Positions 1 to 5,372 of a stretch of 5,372 nucleotides of DNA are shown here, piece after piece (the stretch's first letter is position 1; every line of letters starts with the position of its first letter). Made by a program: the position numbers and the translations under genes. Below the pieces are notes generated by a model that was given only the letters and a program-made list of their open reading frames with translations, was not told the origin of the DNA and searched no databases. Source of the stretch: [Eubacterium] saphenum (lineage in GTDB: Bacteria; Bacillota; Clostridia; Oscillospirales; Ruminococcaceae); contig SFHN01000103.1 of the NCBI GenBank assembly GCA_004555635.1, forward strand, positions 1 to 5,372. The letters are read 5' to 3'.

Positions 1-188
1 GTCACTATTATGATGTACCACTTGTTGTGATAAAAGAAGTTCTCCACCTTTTTCCAGCCGTGAAGCTCGGGTATCTCGGGTGGTGCGTTCTCGGGGATAA
101 TTTCGCTCTCCTCGATTATTCCCTGCTTAAGCTTAAGCAGCTCGCGGTATTCCTGCTGTTTGCGGAGTTCGTCGTCTTTTTTGGCCAT
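1..188 (-). CDS. Uncharacterised probable membrane protein, N-terminal part only (runs off left edge)
   Basis: I do not recognise this gene. The visible 62 codons start at the ATG whose first base is 188 and stay open to the window edge. The N-terminus is very hydrophilic and charged (MAKKDDELRK...), with a Lys/Glu/Gln-rich helical stretch over residues 1-30, a Pro-rich patch around 32-40, then an aromatic-basic segment (GWKKVENFFYHNKWY, about 44-58) leading into a run of Ile/Val at the edge. This looks like a cytoplasmic tail reaching the first membrane helix; similar aromatic juxtamembrane segments occur in uncharacterised clostridial membrane proteins. The start is supported by an AAGGAAAG Shine-Dalgarno just upstream. 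An in-frame ATG nine codons earlier (first base 215) has no good ribosome site and is less likely. The gene lies 84 bases after lysS in the same direction. The coding call is good; the function is unknown. Confidence 0.72.
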   Translation of the reverse strand, partial: MAKKDDELRKQQEYRELLKLKQGIIEESEIIPENAPPEIPELHGWKKVENFFYHNKWYIIIV

Positions 189-192
189 AGTC

Positions 193-205
193 TTTCCTTT
201 CGGGG
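193..205 (-). promoter_or_regulatory. Ribosome binding site of the left-edge gene
   Basis: On the minus strand this reads CCCCGAAAGGAAA, ending four bases before the ATG at 188. GAAAGGA matches the complement of the 16S rRNA 3' tail, which fixes the start at 188 rather than at the upstream in-frame ATG. The same 13 bases occur before the S41 protease gene. Confidence 0.7.
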
Positions 206-217
206 ATAGGTGCATAT

Positions 218-245
218 GCTATACTGACAGAGCCGCCATAGGCAA
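218..245 (-). promoter_or_regulatory. Weak candidate promoter for the left-edge gene
   Basis: Reading the minus strand, TTGCCT (complement of 240-245) is separated by 16 bases from TATAGC (complement of 218-223). Each matches the vegetative sigma consensus at four of six positions. It would give a leader of roughly 20-25 bases with the ribosome site correctly placed. It overlaps the hairpin of the same spacer, and matches of this quality are common by chance, so the call is tentative. Confidence 0.22.
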
Positions 246-269
246 ATCCTAAAGCGGCTCCTGTTTTTT
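230..269 (+). terminator. Hairpin after lysS, with T-run on the plus-strand side
   Basis: GAGCCGC (230-236) pairs with GCGGCTC (254-260). Inside, TAGG (239-242) pairs with CCTA (248-251) around a CAAAT loop. On the plus strand the stem is followed by CTG and six T residues (264-269), the shape of a Rho-independent terminator for plus-strand transcripts. On the minus strand, the direction of lysS, the stem is followed by TGTCAGTATAG with no T-run. It may still slow or stabilise the lysS transcript 3' end, but as written its strong direction is antisense to the operon. The hairpin is seen directly; its role is inferred. Confidence 0.5.
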
Positions 270-272
270 CGG

Positions 273-1778
273 TTACGCCTGCGGCTTCATTGTCGGGAAC
301 AAGAGAACATCTCTTATGCTTGCCGAATCGGTAAGCAGCATTACAAGTCGGTCGAAACCGAAGCCTAAGCCGCCCGTCGGGGGCAGACCGTACTCCAGAG
401 CGGTGAGGAAGTCCTCGTCAACCTGCGCGTCGTTTCCGCCCTGCGCACGCTTTGCCGCAACCTGCTTTACAAAGCGCTCGCGCTGGTCTATCGGGTCGTT
501 AAGCTCGGAGAAAGCGTTTCCGAACTCACAGCCGTTTATGAAATACTCAAAGCGCTCCGTAAATGCGGGAAACTCGGGCTTTCTCTTTGCGAGAGGCGAG
601 TTTTCCACGGGGTAATCGTAGATAATTGTCGGCTGAATAAGCTTATCCTCGACAAACGCCTCGAAGAACGCGATGAGAACGTGTCCCTTTGTGGAGTTTT
701 CGTCAAGCTCTTCGGTAACGCCGTGCTCCTTTGCACAAGCGCGCGCAGCAGCGTCGTCCGCCCAGTCAAAGTAGTCAACGCCCGCGTACTTCTTTACCGC
801 CTCTATCATAGTAAGGCGCTCCCACGGCTTGCCGACAGCAATTTCCTTGCCCTGATAGGTTACGGTGTCGGTGCCGCAAACCTTTAGCGTTACAGTTCTG
901 TAAAGCTCCTCGATGAGGTCCATCATACCGAGGTAGTCTATGTATGCCTGATACATCTCGATAGACGTGAACTCGGGGTTGTGGGTTGCGTCCATACCCT
1001 CGTTGCGGAAGATACGTCCAACCTCGTAAACCTTGTCAAAGCCACCGACGATAAGGCGCTTCAGATACAGCTCGGTTTCTATGCGCATATACATATCAAT
1101 GTCAAGCGCGTTGTGGTGGGTCTTGAACGGACGCGCAGCCGCGCCTATCTCCAGCGGGAGAAGCACGGGCGTGTCAACCTCGATATATCCGTGGCTGTCA
1201 AGGAAGTTTCTTATCTCGCGCAGAATCTGAGAGCGCTTTACGAAGGTGTCCTTTACCTCGGGATTTGCGATAAGGTCAAGGTAGCGCTTGCGGTAGCGCT
1301 CCTCCTTGTCCTTCAGACCGTGCCACTTTTCGGGCAGCGGGAGAAGCGACTTCGAGAGCAGCTTTATCTCGTCTGCATGAACGGAAATCTCGCCCATCTT
1401 GGTGCGGAACACCTTTCCCTTAACGCCGACAATATCGCCTAAATCCCACTTCTTGAACTCGGCGTAAGCATCGTCGCCTATCTCGTCGCGGCGAACATAA
1501 ACCTGCATTCTGTCGCTGCCGTCACGCACGTCGATAAAGGTTGCCTTGCCCATAATACGGCGGGTCATCAGTCTGCCGGCGATAGCGACTTCGCTGTTTT
1601 CAAGCTCGTCAAACCGCGCGCGGATTTCCGCGTTCTTTATCGTGATATCATACTTAGTTACGGTATAGGGGTCGTTTCCCGACGCCTTAAGCGCCTGAAG
1701 CTTTTCAAGCCGCACTCTGTGCTGCTCGTCAAGCTCCTCGGCGGTAAGCTCTACTACTTCTTCGTTTTCGTTTGCCAT
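273..1778 (-). CDS. lysS: Lysine--tRNA ligase (lysyl-tRNA synthetase, class II)
   Basis: Cytoplasmic enzyme that activates lysine with ATP and charges tRNA-Lys. The 501 residues match the usual length of bacterial class II LysRS. An N-terminal helix is followed by an OB-fold anticodon-binding domain (about 64-143, with GRLMTRRIMGKATFIDVRDG), the linker EERYRKRYLDLI (159-170), then the catalytic domain. Visible class II signatures are motif 1 around HGYIEVDTP (196-204), AAARPFKTHHNALD (213-226), motif 2 with FRNEG...HNPEFTSIE (257-274), FSELNDPIDQRERF (423-436) and motif 3 GLGFGFDRLVMLL (470-482). The segment before AAARPF reads LEIG (209-212), where the family usually has a Gly-Gly pair. The ATG overlaps the greA stop by one base (TAATG), with AGAGGA just upstream, so translation is probably coupled to greA. 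Not truncated. The pyrrolysine and class I alternatives are excluded by these motifs. Confidence 0.97.
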   Translation of the reverse strand: MANENEEVVELTAEELDEQHRVRLEKLQALKASGNDPYTVTKYDITIKNAEIRARFDELENSEVAIAGRLMTRRIMGKATFIDVRDGSDRMQVYVRRDEIGDDAYAEFKKWDLGDIVGVKGKVFRTKMGEISVHADEIKLLSKSLLPLPEKWHGLKDKEERYRKRYLDLIANPEVKDTFVKRSQILREIRNFLDSHGYIEVDTPVLLPLEIGAAARPFKTHHNALDIDMYMRIETELYLKRLIVGGFDKVYEVGRIFRNEGMDATHNPEFTSIEMYQAYIDYLGMMDLIEELYRTVTLKVCGTDTVTYQGKEIAVGKPWERLTMIEAVKKYAGVDYFDWADDAAARACAKEHGVTEELDENSTKGHVLIAFFEAFVEDKLIQPTIIYDYPVENSPLAKRKPEFPAFTERFEYFINGCEFGNAFSELNDPIDQRERFVKQVAAKRAQGGNDAQVDEDFLTALEYGLPPTGGLGFGFDRLVMLLTDSASIRDVLLFPTMKPQA

Positions 1779-2260
1779 TAGTCCTCTGCCTTTCTAATTT
1801 CAAGTATTTCAAAGCGGCGGTTGCCCGAGGGGGTTTCCGCTACCGCAATTTCTCCAATGCTCTTTCCGAGAATAGCTATTCCGACGGGAGAATCGTCCGC
1901 GAGCTTGCCCGCGTCTATATCCGCCTCGGAGAAGGATACAATCGTGAAATCCATTTCCATAGAGTTCTCCATATCCTTGATTTTAACCGTAGTTCCGACA
2001 CCGACAACCTCTGTCGAAATCTCGTCGTCGTCGATTATTTTCGCGTGCGAAAGGATACCCTCAAGCTCAGAAATACGCGCTTCGAGAATGCCCTGCTCTT
2101 CCTTCGCGGAATCATACTCCGCGTTCTCGGAAAGGTCGCCCTGTGCGCGGGCTTCCTGTATTTTCTCGGCAATAGCCGAACGCTCTACTGATGTCAGTCT
2201 GTCAAGCTCCGCCTGAAGCTTTTCAGCGCTTGATTTGGTTAAAACGGTGATGTTCGCCAT
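1778..2260 (-). CDS. greA: Transcription elongation factor GreA
   Basis: GreA binds the secondary channel of RNA polymerase and stimulates cleavage of backtracked RNA, rescuing stalled complexes. The 160 residues are close to the usual 158. The N-terminal antiparallel coiled coil (about 8-76) carries the tip motif GDLSENAEYDSAKEEQ (41-56), with the acidic residues D42 and E45 corresponding to the catalytic pair D41/E44 of the E. coli protein. The C-terminal FKBP-like domain (about 82-158) includes GTTVKI and DDSPVGIAILGKSIGE. The start is set by a strong GGAGGA site eight bases upstream. The gene follows the S41 protease by 47 bases and its stop codon overlaps the lysS start. The greA-lysS pair is common in Firmicutes. 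The acidic tip distinguishes it from Gre-like inhibitors that lack this pair. Confidence 0.97.
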   Translation of the reverse strand: MANITVLTKSSAEKLQAELDRLTSVERSAIAEKIQEARAQGDLSENAEYDSAKEEQGILEARISELEGILSHAKIIDDDEISTEVVGVGTTVKIKDMENSMEMDFTIVSFSEADIDAGKLADDSPVGIAILGKSIGEIAVAETPSGNRRFEILEIRKAED

Positions 2261-2268
2261 AAAAAATG

Positions 2269-2274
2269 TCCTCC
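2269..2274 (-). promoter_or_regulatory. Ribosome binding site of greA
   Basis: GGAGGA on the minus strand, eight bases (ACATTTTT-like A/T-rich spacer) before the greA ATG at 2260. It is the strongest Shine-Dalgarno in the window and decides the greA start. Confidence 0.85.
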
Positions 2275-2310
2275 AAAATGTTTATTTATCGGTAAAAACC
2301 GTTGTAGACT

Positions 2311-3513
2311 TTACTGCGCCGCACGAAGCGAAAGAACCTCAAGCGCCTTCTGAAGCTGCGCGTCGGACTCGATATCGAGGTTCTGCAAAATGCTTCCCGC
2401 GGGAAGCTCGCTGACATAATCGGGCTTTAGTCCCGTGCCGTCAAAGCAAGCGGATTTTGCGGGGTATATTTTCGCGGTGGAAATTGTAATGGCGCTTCCG
2501 TCGGTAAATTCGTAGGTGTTCTGCATAACCGACTTGCCGTAGGTCTGCGTTCCCACAAGCACCGCGCCGCACTCGTCGCGCAAAGCGCACGCGAAAAGCT
2601 CCGCCGCCGAAGCCGTGCCGCCGTCAACAAGAATTGCCATCGGGAGCGAAATGCTCTCGTCGGAGTCGGTTTCGACAAGCGGCTTTCTGCTGCCGTCGGC
2701 GTATTCCGCCGTGGCTATGATTGCCGCGGGGATAAAGCGGTTAAGCATCGGTTTAAGCGCGCTGATAAGCCCGCCCGCATTCTGCCGAACATCTATAACA
2801 AGCGACGCCGCGCCGAGGTTTTCAAGCTGCATAAGCTTTTCCGAAAACTGCTCGGGCGTCTTTGCGTTGAATGCGGTAATGCGGATTAGCCCGACGTTGT
2901 TTTCGAGCATCTGCGCCGACACGGACTCAATCTCTATCTGCTGTCTTACGAGGTTTACGGTAACCTCCTCGCCGCTTCTGAGAAGCTTCAGCGCAAGGTG
3001 CGTTCCCACCTCGCCTGAAAGCCTTTCGAGAGCCGCGCCGCTCTCCATCGAAAGCAGGCTGTTTCCGTCTATCTCGGTGATAACGTCATCGACCTGCACG
3101 CCGTTAAGCTCGGCGGAGCTGCCCTTGTAGACGTTTGTGATTTTAAGATATCCGCTGCCGTCCTCAGCGACCTCAATTCCCGCGCCGCTTACCACGCCGC
3201 CTGTCGTCTGCTGAAGCTCATAGTATGACGACGGCGCCATATACGCCGCGTATTTGTCGCCGATTCCGGTGACATAGCCGTTTATAACGCTTGCCTCAAG
3301 CTGCGCGTCGGACATCGTGCCGACGCCGATGTAGTTTGTTCTCACCGTCGCGTCGATTTCCCGCAGCTTTGCGTAAATTCCCTCATAGCTTTCCGAGGCG
3401 CCTATCTTCGAGTTGTAAATCCTCAGAGATATCGTCCACGTCAGCACAAAGGTTATTGCGCAGCCTATTGCAACAAGGCTTATGGCAACGCCTACTGAAA
3501 TTTTCCTGTTCAC
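2311..3513 (-). CDS. S41 family C-terminal processing peptidase with PDZ domain (CtpA/CtpB type), membrane anchored
   Basis: Serine protease of the Ctp/Prc/tail-specific family, which cleaves envelope proteins near their C-terminus. The 400 residues start with a single membrane segment or uncleaved signal anchor (about 6-30), placing the rest outside the membrane. A helical region follows (45-100, with GIGDKYAAYM at 83-92), then a PDZ domain (about 105-190, GAGIEVAEDGSGYLKITNVYKGSSAE). The S41 core is about 195-370, with DVRQNAGG at 241-248. The nucleophile is Ser302 in GGTASAAE, and the general base is Lys327 in TYGKSVMQ. The 25-residue gap between them equals that in E. coli Prc (S430/K455), so the enzyme should be active. 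The start is GTG, supported by AGGAAA six bases upstream. It follows ftsX by 19 bases; B. subtilis also has ctpB next to ftsEX. The true substrate cannot be read from the sequence. Confidence 0.94.
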   Translation of the reverse strand: MNRKISVGVAISLVAIGCAITFVLTWTISLRIYNSKIGASESYEGIYAKLREIDATVRTNYIGVGTMSDAQLEASVINGYVTGIGDKYAAYMAPSSYYELQQTTGGVVSGAGIEVAEDGSGYLKITNVYKGSSAELNGVQVDDVITEIDGNSLLSMESGAALERLSGEVGTHLALKLLRSGEEVTVNLVRQQIEIESVSAQMLENNVGLIRITAFNAKTPEQFSEKLMQLENLGAASLVIDVRQNAGGLISALKPMLNRFIPAAIIATAEYADGSRKPLVETDSDESISLPMAILVDGGTASAAELFACALRDECGAVLVGTQTYGKSVMQNTYEFTDGSAITISTAKIYPAKSACFDGTGLKPDYVSELPAGSILQNLDIESDAQLQKALEVLSLRAAQ

Positions 3514-3519
3514 TTATTG

Positions 3520-3532
3520 TTTCCTTTCGGGG
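3520..3532 (-). promoter_or_regulatory. Ribosome binding site deciding the GTG start of the S41 protease
   Basis: CCCCGAAAGGAAA on the minus strand ends six bases before GTG at 3513 and fills most of the 19-base gap after the ftsX stop. No nearby ATG competes, so the GTG start is well supported. The 13 bases are identical to the site before the left-edge gene. Confidence 0.75.
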
Positions 3533-4471
3533 TTATGCGGTCTTTTTCTCCTTGAGGTGCTTGTTCATTATGATAAGCGTGCCGAGCGCGCCGAGAAGCG
3601 CTCCCGATATCAGCGTTCCGCCGAGGACAAACCAGCGCATATCCTCGAACGGAATAAGCCCGTAGAATCCGAACATCTGCCAGGTGTCAAGGTTGCTGCT
3701 GAACAGCGCGTAAACCGAGTCGTAGATGAACCACGTTACGCCCCACGCAGCGGCGCCCGAGAGAAGTCCGATAAACATACCCTCGACGAAGAACGGCAGC
3801 TTTATGAAGCCGCGCGTCGCGCCGACATATTTCATAATGTCAATCTCCTCGCGCCGCGCAAACACGCTTGTGCGAATGGAGTTGGATACGATAACAACGC
3901 TGACGATAATCAGAACACTAAGCATTACCGCAAGGATAACGGAAAACGTGTTGCGTATGTTTGCAAGCGCCTTTGCGAACTTGAACGGCGCGTTGACCCT
4001 GTCAACGCCCTCTATGCTTGAAATCGCCTCGGCAACGTAGCGGATTTTGGAGATATCGGTAACGCTTGCCATAAAGCCCTCGGGCATAGGGTTTTCGTCG
4101 AGAGCCGCAAAAAGCTCCTCTAATTCGTCCCTGTCCTCGTTTCCGTCCTTGCACATTGCGTCGATAAATTCGGCAAGCGCGTTGTCCTTCGATTTGTATT
4201 GTATGTCAGCGATGTCGGAGTTGTTCTCGAGTATCTGCCGGATATGCTCAACCTGCTCCTCGGTGGCGTCCTCGCGGACGTAGATTATAAGCTCGTTTGT
4301 GTCCTCGATATTCTTGATTATGACGTTTACATTCATCACAAGCAGCACCGAGCAGCTTATCTGTATAAGGCTTACAAGAAGTATGCTGAAGCTTGCAAAG
4401 GACATTATGAAGTTCTTCCAAACGGAGGATATGCCCTTGCCGATTAGGTAAGAAAAATTACTCGTCTTCAT
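3533..4471 (-). CDS. ftsX: Cell division protein FtsX (ABC transporter-like permease subunit)
   Basis: Membrane partner of FtsE. The complex does not appear to transport a substrate but transmits ATP-driven changes to extracellular peptidoglycan hydrolases during division or elongation. From the ATG at 4471 the protein has 312 residues, a normal length. It shows the FtsX topology: cytoplasmic N-terminus (SYLIGKGISSVWKN, 7-20), TM1 (about 23-47), a large outer loop (48-170, with NELIIYVREDATEEQ), TM2 (175-198), a cytoplasmic segment with RREEIDIMKYVGATRGFI (206-223) typical of the FtsX/MacB fold, TM3 (225-250) and TM4 (280-303). The reading frame is open eight codons further up, with ATGs at 4495, 4492 and 4486. 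I prefer 4471 because family members begin just before the first amphipathic helix and a G-rich run lies shortly before it. It overlaps ftsE by 14 bases, so translation is likely coupled. Confidence 0.95.
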   Translation of the reverse strand: MKTSNFSYLIGKGISSVWKNFIMSFASFSILLVSLIQISCSVLLVMNVNVIIKNIEDTNELIIYVREDATEEQVEHIRQILENNSDIADIQYKSKDNALAEFIDAMCKDGNEDRDELEELFAALDENPMPEGFMASVTDISKIRYVAEAISSIEGVDRVNAPFKFAKALANIRNTFSVILAVMLSVLIIVSVVIVSNSIRTSVFARREEIDIMKYVGATRGFIKLPFFVEGMFIGLLSGAAAWGVTWFIYDSVYALFSSNLDTWQMFGFYGLIPFEDMRWFVLGGTLISGALLGALGTLIIMNKHLKEKKTA

Positions 4472-5147
4472 CTCGGCCCCCCACATTCTCATCAAAGGTT
4501 ATCTTGCCGTCGCTGATGTTGATTATTCGGCCGCCGAAATATTTTACCAGCTCGTGCTCGTGCGTAATCATAATGACCGTCGTTCCGCACTCGCGGTTTA
4601 TGTCGCGCAGAAGCTCCACGAACTCGAACGAACGGCGCGGGTCGAGGTTTCCCGTAGGCTCGTCCGCGATGATAAGACCGGGGTCGTTTGCAAACGCGCG
4701 CGCAATCGCAACACGCTGCTGCTCTCCGCCCGAAAGCTCCTTCGTGCGGTTTCTCTCCTTGTCGAGAAGCCCGACAAGGCGCAGCACATACGGCACGCGC
4801 GAGCGGATTTCCCTCGCGGAGCGGTCGGCAACGCGCATAGCAAACGCGACGTTTTCAAACACGGTATAGTTCTGTATCAGGCGGAATTCCTGAAACACCA
4901 CTCCTATCGAGCGGCGGAATTTCGCAATCTTGTTTCCTTTCAGCTTGGCGAGGTTATAGCCGTTTACGAAAATTCTTCCCGTCGTCGGGATAATCTCGCG
5001 CATCATCAGCTTCATCAGCGTGGATTTTCCCGCGCCGCTCTCACCGACAATAAACACAAACTCGCCGTCGTTAATTCTTAGGTTGACGTCCTTCAGCGCA
5101 TCCACTCCGCTTGAGTAGTGCACATTGACGTTCTTAAGCTCTACCAT
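4458..5147 (-). CDS. ftsE: Cell division ATP-binding protein FtsE
   Basis: Cytoplasmic ABC ATPase that pairs with FtsX and controls cell-wall hydrolases at the membrane. From the ATG at 5147 it has 229 residues, the usual size. It contains a complete nucleotide-binding domain: Walker A GESGAGKST (35-43), Q-loop Gln86 in the FtsE-typical VVFQEFRLIQNYTVFENVAFAM region (83-104), ABC signature LSGGEQQR (138-145), Walker B LIIADEP (158-164), D-loop GNLD (166-169) and switch His196 in ITHEHE. The FQEFRL wording and the ftsX partner separate it from LolD/MacB-type ATPases. The open frame extends 20 codons upstream to 5207, but AGGGAGA five bases before 5147 and the family N-terminus (MVELKNV) support this start. 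The acidic C-terminal tail (GGRDEDE) is encoded across the ftsX start. First gene of the likely operon. Confidence 0.96.
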   Translation of the reverse strand: MVELKNVNVHYSSGVDALKDVNLRINDGEFVFIVGESGAGKSTLMKLMMREIIPTTGRIFVNGYNLAKLKGNKIAKFRRSIGVVFQEFRLIQNYTVFENVAFAMRVADRSAREIRSRVPYVLRLVGLLDKERNRTKELSGGEQQRVAIARAFANDPGLIIADEPTGNLDPRRSFEFVELLRDINRECGTTVIMITHEHELVKYFGGRIINISDGKITFDENVGGRDEDE

Positions 5148-5152
5148 ATCAT

Positions 5153-5159
5153 TCTCCCT
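5153..5159 (-). promoter_or_regulatory. Ribosome binding site of ftsE
   Basis: AGGGAGA on the minus strand, five bases before the ATG at 5147. It rules out the longer open frame beginning at 5207, which would add 20 residues not found in FtsE proteins and would start near the -35/-10 region. Confidence 0.75.
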
Positions 5160-5170
5160 GAAATTTGCCG

Positions 5171-5215
5171 AAAGCCCCTCGCTTTTCCCTGTCGCGAGTA
5201 TACGCAAAGGGCTTT
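5171..5215. repeat. Inverted repeat surrounding the putative ftsE -10 box
   Basis: AAAGCCC (5171-5177) is the exact inverse complement of GGGCTTT (5209-5215). Directly inside the left arm, CTCGC (5178-5182) pairs with GCGAG (5194-5198). Together they give 12 base pairs interrupted by a 10-base bulge on one side, which holds most of the -10 box. No T-run follows on the minus strand, so it is not a terminator. It could be a protein-binding dyad, or chance. Confidence 0.4.
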
Positions 5216-5226
5216 ATTTTCCCCAA
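5197..5226 (-). promoter_or_regulatory. Probable promoter of the ftsE-ftsX-protease operon
   Basis: On the minus strand, TATACT (complement of 5197-5202) matches the -10 consensus at five of six positions. Eighteen bases upstream lies TTGGGG (complement of 5221-5226), a weak -35 sharing only TTG. Transcription would start near 5190, giving a leader of about 43 bases. It sits directly after the terminator of the preceding gene, where a promoter is expected. The -10 is good, the -35 poor. Confidence 0.5.
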
Positions 5227-5259
5227 AAATACGTTATTTTTTCTGCCTTAATAACATTC

Positions 5260-5290
5260 AAAAGCTGTCCCGCTTATTCGGCGGAACAGC
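5260..5290 (-). terminator. Rho-independent terminator of the gene at the right edge
   Basis: GCTGTCCCGC (5264-5273) and GCGGAACAGC (5281-5290) form a 10-pair stem with one G-U pair and a seven-base loop. On the minus strand the stem is followed by TTTTGAATGTTATT, a short T-run, 25 bases after the stop codon of the preceding gene. On the plus strand it is followed by CG and five T residues, so it may work in both directions. Confidence 0.75.
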
Positions 5291-5315
5291 CGTTTTTGAC
5301 GTTTTCCCCCGAGTA

Positions 5316-5372
5316 TCAGAACTTGGTGGGATTTGCCTGAAGATACTTCTTGACCATTAGCGCAATCTTGAA
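5316..5372 (-). CDS. C-terminal end of an unidentified protein (18 codons visible)
   Basis: Reading the minus strand from the right edge gives an open frame FKIALMVKKYLQANPTKF ending in TGA at 5316-5318. It is too short for identification; the peptide looks like a C-terminal amphipathic helix with a short polar tail. Support for being real comes from the well-placed hairpin terminator 25 bases downstream, from the same strand as all other genes, and from the plausible protein-like composition. No function is assigned. Confidence 0.6.
   Translation of the reverse strand, partial: FKIALMVKKYLQANPTKF

Noticed and set aside
230..260. T-box or other riboswitch controlling lysS
   Set aside because: The hairpin is downstream of lysS, not upstream. 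lysS starts inside the greA stop codon, so there is no leader in which a T-box could fit.
237..272. Tiny leader peptide (ATG GCG GCT CTG TCA GTA TAG on the minus strand, starting near 239) after lysS
   Set aside because: A loose AGGA lies about seven bases upstream, but six codons overlapping a hairpin arm arise easily by chance and contain no regulatory codon run.
981..1442. Plus-strand open frame of 153 codons antisense to lysS
   Set aside because: It lies wholly inside the strongly supported lysS, has no ribosome site or recognisable motif, and its openness follows from codon bias on the other strand. The same applies to the other plus-strand frames opposite ftsE, ftsX, greA and the protease.
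2261..2310. Possible terminator or separate promoter between the S41 protease and greA
   Set aside because: The minus strand has only a four-pair stem (CGGT-TTTT-ACCG, around 2290-2301) with no T-run after it, and A/T-rich stretches without a convincing -35/-10 pair. An internal greA promoter inside the protease gene remains possible but is not visible.
5148..5207. Longer FtsE starting at 5207
   Set aside because: The extra 20 residues are not part of the FtsE family, the codons lack a ribosome site, and this start would lie upstream of the expected transcription start.

Overview
This is a compact, single-direction bacterial block with every recognisable gene on the minus strand, so it is transcribed from right to left. 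Gene order (greA directly followed by lysS; ftsE-ftsX followed by an S41 C-terminal processing protease), strong purine-rich Shine-Dalgarno sites, G/C-rich third codon positions and single-membrane-type cell-division genes point to a low-to-moderate-GC Gram-positive bacterium. A member of class Clostridia, possibly a gut Ruminococcaceae/Oscillospiraceae relative, is the best guess. The lineage is inferred from protein style and synteny, not from a marker search.

Layout in the direction of transcription: (1) at the right edge, the last 18 codons of an unrecognised gene, followed by a clear hairpin terminator; (2) a spacer with a plausible promoter, then ftsE and ftsX overlapping by 14 bases, then a membrane-anchored S41 protease 19 bases downstream, starting with GTG; (3) a 47-base gap, then greA and lysS, joined by a one-base stop/start overlap (TAATG); (4) an 84-base spacer holding a hairpin, then the first 62 codons of an uncharacterised gene for a probable membrane protein that runs off the left edge.

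Functionally there are two modules. FtsE (ATPase) and FtsX (membrane subunit) form the ABC-type complex that relays a cytoplasmic signal across the membrane to peptidoglycan hydrolases. The adjacent PDZ/S41 protease has its catalytic domain on the outside of the same membrane, so it could act on envelope proteins. GreA rescues backtracked RNA polymerase and LysS charges tRNA-Lys; both are housekeeping functions and their pairing is common in Firmicutes. Close spacing would allow one transcript from ftsE to lysS, but an internal promoter before greA cannot be excluded.

I find no mobile element, CRISPR array, RNA gene or sign of recent transfer, and no convincing new biological system. All five complete proteins keep their key catalytic motifs. 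The points worth a second look are small: a hairpin after lysS whose T-run faces the wrong way for the operon, a dyad around the ftsE promoter, a G6 run where ftsE and ftsX overlap, an altered residue in a conserved LysS motif, and a 13-base sequence shared before two start codons.
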